Source: Thermoplasmata archaeon
Lineage (GTDB): Archaea; Thermoplasmatota; Thermoplasmata; JAGHBH01
Length of the DNA stretch: 8,933 nt
Direction of reading: 5' to 3'
NCBI GenBank assembly: GCA_030673205.1
Contig: DAOVJP010000040.1
Coordinates: forward strand, 1-8,933
The position numbers and the translations under genes are program-made. The notes under the pieces were generated by a model. That model was not told the origin of the DNA, searched no databases, and was given only the letters and a program-made list of their open reading frames with translations. This document shows, in pieces, positions 6,316 to 8,933 of this stretch. Numbering within the stretch: the first letter of the stretch is position 1; each line of letters opens with the position of its first letter.

Positions 6316-7437
6316 ATGGCGATTGTAGCGAAGACGACGGTAAGCCTGATAAAAGCTGATATAGGAGGATGGCCAGGCCATTCCACTGTTCATCCGGAAT
6401 TGATGAAGATAGCGTCGCAGGAGTTGGAGAAGGCGGTGAAGAGCGACCTAATAATGGATTTCCATGTGACCCATGTGGGAGATGATCTGGAACTCATCAT
6501 GACCCATACCAAGGGTGAGGGAAATGAGAGGATACACAAACTCGCCTGGGACACGTTCATCAAGGGCGCCAAAAAGGCCAAGGAGATGAAGCTCTATGGC
6601 GCAGGCCAGGATCTTCTTGCTGACGCATTTTCCGGCAATATAAAGGGCATGGGGCCGGGATGTGCGGAGTTCGAGTTCACCGAGAGACCTTCGGAGCCAG
6701 TGGTCGCTTTCATGATGGACAAGACCGAGCCAGGCGCATTCAACCTGCCCATATACCGCATGTTCGCGGACCCGTTCAACACCCCCGGTCTGGTCATTGA
6801 TCCCGCCGCACACGCCGGTTTTATATTTGAGATATGGGATATACAAGAGGATAAGGCAGTGTTCCTCAATGCCCCGGAGGAGACATATGATATACTTGCG
6901 CTCATAGGCGCCAAGAGTCGCTACGTCATCAAGCGCGTGTTCCCCAAGGAGGGCGGGAAGCTGCCAACGGACGAGGCCGTGGCTGTTGTATCCACTGATA
7001 AGCTGTTCCACATAGCTGGTAAGTATGTGGGAAAGGACGACCCTGTGGCCCTCGTGAGGGCCCAAAGCGGCCTACCGGCATTGGGAGAGATACTGGAGCC
7101 TTTTGCCTTCCCGCATCTCGTGAGCGGATGGATGAGGGGAAGCCACAACGGTCCTCTCATGCCTGTGGGCATAAAGGATGCCCGATGCACACGGTTCGAC
7201 GGACCTCCCCGTGTGGGCGCCCTGGGATTCCAGGTGGCGAATGCGATGTTGGGCATGCCCTCGGACCTCTTCGACGACCCCGCATATGAGCCTGCCAGAA
7301 AGAAGGCGGGGGAGATAGCGGATTACATGCGGAGGCACGGACCGTTCGAGCCACATCGTCTGCCCATGGAGGATATGGAGTATACCACTATTCCCGAGAT
7401 CCTCAAGAATTTGGACTCGCGGTTCAAGAAGGTATGA
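6316..7437 (+). CDS. fbp: Fructose-1,6-bisphosphate aldolase/phosphatase (archaeal class V)
   Basis: Bifunctional gluconeogenic enzyme: joins dihydroxyacetone phosphate and glyceraldehyde 3-phosphate, then removes the 1-phosphate to give fructose 6-phosphate. The 373-residue product matches the archaeal family throughout. Metal and phosphate residues include Asp15 (IKADIGG), His22 (GHSTVHPE) and Asp56-Asp57 (THVGDDLELIMTH), with AGQDLLAD, DKTEPGAFNLP and MFADPFNTPGLVIDP following. In AGKYVGKDDP, Lys240 is the Schiff-base lysine and Tyr237 the aldolase tyrosine, equivalent to Lys232 and Tyr229 of the Sulfolobus tokodaii enzyme. Tyr356 in MEYTT matches its Tyr348; the spacing of 119 from the first tyrosine is identical. 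All key residues are present, so the enzyme should be active. The last codons (LDSRFKKV) lie in the first copy of a short repeat that continues past the stop. Confidence 0.97.
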   Translation: MAIVAKTTVSLIKADIGGWPGHSTVHPELMKIASQELEKAVKSDLIMDFHVTHVGDDLELIMTHTKGEGNERIHKLAWDTFIKGAKKAKEMKLYGAGQDLLADAFSGNIKGMGPGCAEFEFTERPSEPVVAFMMDKTEPGAFNLPIYRMFADPFNTPGLVIDPAAHAGFIFEIWDIQEDKAVFLNAPEETYDILALIGAKSRYVIKRVFPKEGGKLPTDEAVAVVSTDKLFHIAGKYVGKDDPVALVRAQSGLPALGEILEPFAFPHLVSGWMRGSHNGPLMPVGIKDARCTRFDGPPRVGALGFQVANAMLGMPSDLFDDPAYEPARKKAGEIADYMRRHGPFEPHRLPMEDMEYTTIPEILKNLDSRFKKV

Positions 7438-7479
7438 ACTCGCGGTTCAAGAATATCTGATCTGCTCGCGGTTCAAGAA
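7416..7479 (+). repeat. Three direct copies of CTCGCGGTTCAAGAA at the fbp 3' end
   Basis: Identical 15-base units lie at 7416-7430, 7439-7453 and 7465-7479, with starts 23 and 26 bases apart. The first is inside fbp (codons for SRFKK), the others in the 50-base gap before the convergent regulator gene. After the third copy, GAACGAG can pair back with CTCG and TTC of that copy, giving a weak bulged hairpin between the two convergent genes. No T-rich terminator follows. This looks like local duplication of the fbp end; it is too short and irregular for CRISPR. Confidence 0.9.
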
Positions 7480-7487
7480 GGAACGAG

Positions 7488-8543
7488 CTATTCCTTGTCA
7501 AGGAACTTACGCACCAGAGGAGCGAAGGCGAAATCCTTTATGATGACGCTCCCGTCCATGGCGAACACCCGATGAAGAGGATATTCGGCCAGCAGATCCC
7601 TCTTACGTAGGTACGATATCATATGGCTCTTGTCCTTCTTGTACACCTCATAACTGGGATAGGCGCATATGCGTATCATCTCGAACTTTCTGGATATCAT
7701 GAAGATAGTGGGGGGAGAGAGCAATGGCTGCAACTCCTTTCCCAACCCTATGTCCGGCGCGTTGTGGGAGTTGAACTTCACATGGTGGAACACCAGGAGG
7801 CTGACGCCGATCCTCTTCATATCCGGGATCCTGAGACGCCGGATGTGCCCCCTCTCATCAAGTCTCTTCCTATGCAGGGCCACCGTATGTCTGCTGACCC
7901 CCACCAGCTTTCCTATGTCTCCGTCCTTCTCCCCCGGGTTCTCCACCAGGGCCATGTATATTGTGCGGTCCGTTCCGCTCAGCTTCCCGTCTCCCGAGGG
8001 GAATGTTATCTCCTCTGCCTTTCCCCACCCCTCTCCCATTCCGAACTCCCTCTCCAGCAAGGGGGCGAAGTTGAAGAACCGATGTATGACGCTCAGTTCA
8101 AAGGGGAACACCACCTCTTCAGGATACTCCTTCTCCAACAGGTCCATAGCTGCAAAGGTCTCTGTGCGTTTGTCATTTATCTTTCCTACGGCGGTATAAT
8201 CCTCGGCCATGCTCAAACTGAAGCCCTTCTGTGTTTCCCCCATGGAGAAGAAGATCTCTTCGAAGACCTCTATGGTCTTCCTGGTCCTCTCCGCACGGGC
8301 CTCCACATCTACAATAGGATTGAAATTGGTGTGGATGAGGACCAAAAGCTCACATCCCACACGGTTCAACATGGGTATCCAGAGGTCTTTGTACATTTTC
8401 TCTTTCTTGAGCCTATGGCGCATGGTGGTGACGGTGCTCTGCGCCAGGCTCAACTCTTCCGCCAGCTCCGTGTCCGTTAAGGAGGGATGTCTCACCAACC
8501 CGTAGAGAACCTTCTTTTCGTTGTTGGACATGGCCTTTTTCAT
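7488..8543 (-). CDS. Transcriptional regulator with two tandem winged-HTH plus sensor repeats
   Basis: A 351-residue protein made of two similar halves, about 7-168 and 190-351. Each begins with a winged-HTH unit (NNEKKVLYGLVRHPSLTDTELAEELSL; GTDRTIYMALVENPGEKDGDIGKLVGV) whose recognition regions are AQSTVTTMRHRL and SRHTVALHRKRL. Each continues with a short linker (WIPMLNRVGCELLVLIH; RIPDMKRIGVSLLVFHH), an alpha/beta sensor-like part, and a matching end (FNFAPLLEREF; FAFAPLVRKFL). I know no named family for it; the layout recalls Lrp-like regulators but as a fused pseudo-dimer. Ligand unknown. An in-frame ATG 27 codons upstream is rejected because a strong BRE/TATA lies inside that extension, 27 bases before the ATG at 8543. 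The stop is TAG, with TGA four codons later. Divergent from the aconitase gene, its likeliest target along with itself. Confidence 0.82.
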   Translation of the reverse strand: MKKAMSNNEKKVLYGLVRHPSLTDTELAEELSLAQSTVTTMRHRLKKEKMYKDLWIPMLNRVGCELLVLIHTNFNPIVDVEARAERTRKTIEVFEEIFFSMGETQKGFSLSMAEDYTAVGKINDKRTETFAAMDLLEKEYPEEVVFPFELSVIHRFFNFAPLLEREFGMGEGWGKAEEITFPSGDGKLSGTDRTIYMALVENPGEKDGDIGKLVGVSRHTVALHRKRLDERGHIRRLRIPDMKRIGVSLLVFHHVKFNSHNAPDIGLGKELQPLLSPPTIFMISRKFEMIRICAYPSYEVYKKDKSHMISYLRKRDLLAEYPLHRVFAMDGSVIIKDFAFAPLVRKFLDKE

Positions 8544-8566
8544 GGATACGCATCTATTCGGAGAGG

Positions 8567-8580
8567 TAATATAGTTTTCG
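8567..8580 (-). promoter_or_regulatory. BRE/TATA promoter of the tandem-HTH regulator (leaderless)
   Basis: On the minus strand CGAAAA (8580-8575, BRE) is followed by CTATATTA (8574-8567, TATA), centred 27 bases before the ATG at 8543. It is the best archaeal promoter in the window and sets the start codon. Confidence 0.8.
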
Positions 8581-8596
8581 GAAGAAAGCCCCCCTA

Positions 8597-8665
8597 TTCG
8601 ATAATGCGATAAGATATTGGACAAAGGTTAGCATTTTATCGAACTCATGAGGAGGCGAGCGATAA
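8597..8665. promoter_or_regulatory. Cluster of CGATAA sites, candidate operator
   Basis: TTCGATAA at 8597-8604 and TTATCGAA at 8636-8643 form a perfect 8-base inverted repeat. Further CGATAA copies sit at 8607-8612 and 8660-8665, giving four sites in 67 bases between the regulator promoter and the downstream TATA box. The position suits an operator for the neighbouring regulator acting on both directions; binding is not shown. Confidence 0.45.
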
Positions 8666-8674
8666 AGCAACAAC

Positions 8675-8683
8675 CTTTTATAG
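8675..8683 (+). promoter_or_regulatory. Probable promoter for the leader ORF and aconitase gene
   Basis: CTTTTATAG at 8675-8683 is a TATA-like sequence that would start transcription near 8702-8706. A weaker TGTATAAG at about 8755-8762 could place a start near 8785. Either would give the aconitase gene an untranslated or leader-ORF-containing 5' region. Confidence 0.5.
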
Positions 8684-8701
8684 AGAGAGAAAGTGGGCGG
8701 T

Positions 8702-8794
8702 ATGCCGATCTGCCTTAACATAACATGCGCGGGCGTGATACTCATGATACCCATGTATAAGGGGCCCATGCGCAGGCGAAGGATAGAGGCATAG
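8702..8794 (+). CDS. Possible 30-residue leader ORF upstream of the aconitase gene
   Basis: An ATG at 8702, close to the transcription start predicted from the TATA at 8675-8683, opens a 30-codon frame ending in TAG at 8792-8794, with TGA three codons later (8804-8806). The peptide is hydrophobic (ICLNITCAGVILMIPM) and then basic (MRRRR). The TGA lies six bases before the AGGTGAT of the aconitase gene, which would allow coupled translation. It may equally be untranslated leader; nothing but position supports coding. Confidence 0.25.
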   Translation: MPICLNITCAGVILMIPMYKGPMRRRRIEA

Positions 8795-8811
8795 GCGGAA
8801 CAGTGAAATAA

Positions 8812-8826
8812 AGGTGATAGGTGAGG
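8812..8826 (+). promoter_or_regulatory. Double Shine-Dalgarno of the aconitase gene
   Basis: AGGTGAT (8812-8818) and GGTGAGG (8820-8826) both match the archaeal anti-Shine-Dalgarno and lie 11 and 3 bases before the ATG at 8830. The first has the longer match, the second is unusually close. Their presence argues for a leadered message. Confidence 0.6.
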
Positions 8827-8829
8827 CAT

Positions 8830-8933
8830 ATGGGTTACACACTTGCAGAGAAGATATTGAAAGAACATCTCGTGGAAGGCGAGATGAAGGCGGGAGGGGA
8901 GATAGGAATACGGATAGACCAGACACTTACACA
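8830..8933 (+). CDS. Aconitase family protein, N-terminus only (aconitate hydratase, Aquifex type likely)
   Basis: Only 34 codons are visible before the window ends. MGYTLAEKILKEHLVEGEM, then EIGIRIDQTLT, is the start of aconitase/isopropylmalate-dehydratase large subunits. The IRIDQTLT phrase, which in relatives continues with QDATGT, points from memory to the monomeric aconitate hydratase group rather than LeuC or HacA, which usually have a VD at this place. The enzyme would convert citrate to isocitrate using a 4Fe-4S cluster; cluster cysteines lie outside the window. Homoaconitase or isopropylmalate isomerase remain possible. Two ribosome binding sites precede it and the tandem-HTH regulator is divergent from it. 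Confidence 0.78.
   Translation, partial: MGYTLAEKILKEHLVEGEMKAGGEIGIRIDQTLT

Noticed and set aside
7416..7479. CRISPR array
   Set aside because: Units of 15 bases with 8- and 11-base gaps, one inside a coding region; far too short for CRISPR repeats and spacers.
8544..8624. 27-residue extension of the HTH regulator from ATG at 8624
   Set aside because: A strong BRE/TATA lies inside it at the right distance from the ATG at 8543.
8544..8829. tRNA or other structured RNA gene
   Set aside because: No T-loop, no acceptor-stem pairing and no cloverleaf pattern could be found on either strand.
1..8933. Mobile element or phage island
   Set aside because: No transposase, integrase, terminal repeats or abrupt change in composition; genes are housekeeping or metabolic.

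Overview
The window reads as archaeal chromosome. The evidence is an archaeal-type threonyl-tRNA synthetase with the archaeal N-terminal editing domain, the archaeal bifunctional fructose-1,6-bisphosphate aldolase/phosphatase, BRE/TATA promoters in place of -35/-10 boxes, and start codons that mostly sit 26-29 bases after a TATA box (leaderless messages). GC content is moderate and ATA and AGG codons are common. A euryarchaeote, possibly of the Thermoplasmata/Methanomassiliicoccales side, fits, but no gene here proves the lineage.

Layout. 1-1716 (+): thrS, its 5' end outside the window, with an in-frame TAG at 196-198. 1798-2409 (+): acetate-permease-family membrane protein with its own TATA box. 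2472-3032 (-): UbiX flavin prenyltransferase. 3087-4388 (+): HD-domain phosphohydrolase of the dNTPase type, divergent from ubiX over a 54-base gap holding one palindromic TATA element. 6126 down to 4370 (-): a two-gene operon, radical SAM/helix-hairpin-helix protein followed by a DUF4130-like protein, joined by an ATGA overlap. 6127-6315: G-rich intergenic region with a G-quadruplex motif and divergent promoters. 6316-7437 (+): FBP aldolase/phosphatase. 7416-7479: three copies of a 15-base repeat at the convergent gene junction. 7488-8543 (-): regulator made of two complete winged-HTH plus sensor repeats. 8544-8829: divergent control region with several CGATAA sites and a possible leader ORF. 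8830-end (+): start of an aconitase-family gene.

How the genes may fit together. Acetate uptake, aconitase and the gluconeogenic FBP aldolase/phosphatase suggest acetate or small organic acids feeding carbon assimilation. The duplicated regulator lies between the last two and may control its divergent aconitase neighbour. UbiX makes prenylated FMN for UbiD-type decarboxylases, which archaea use for example in the modified mevalonate route. The radical SAM/DUF4130 pair belongs to a poorly understood set linked to DNA modification or repair, and it lies convergent to an HD dNTPase-like gene.

The most striking single observation is the amber codon inside an otherwise intact, full-length, essential gene (thrS). 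Pyrrolysine insertion or amber suppression could explain it, but five of the eight visible gene ends here also use TAG as stop, so a nonsense change or sequence error remains a serious alternative.
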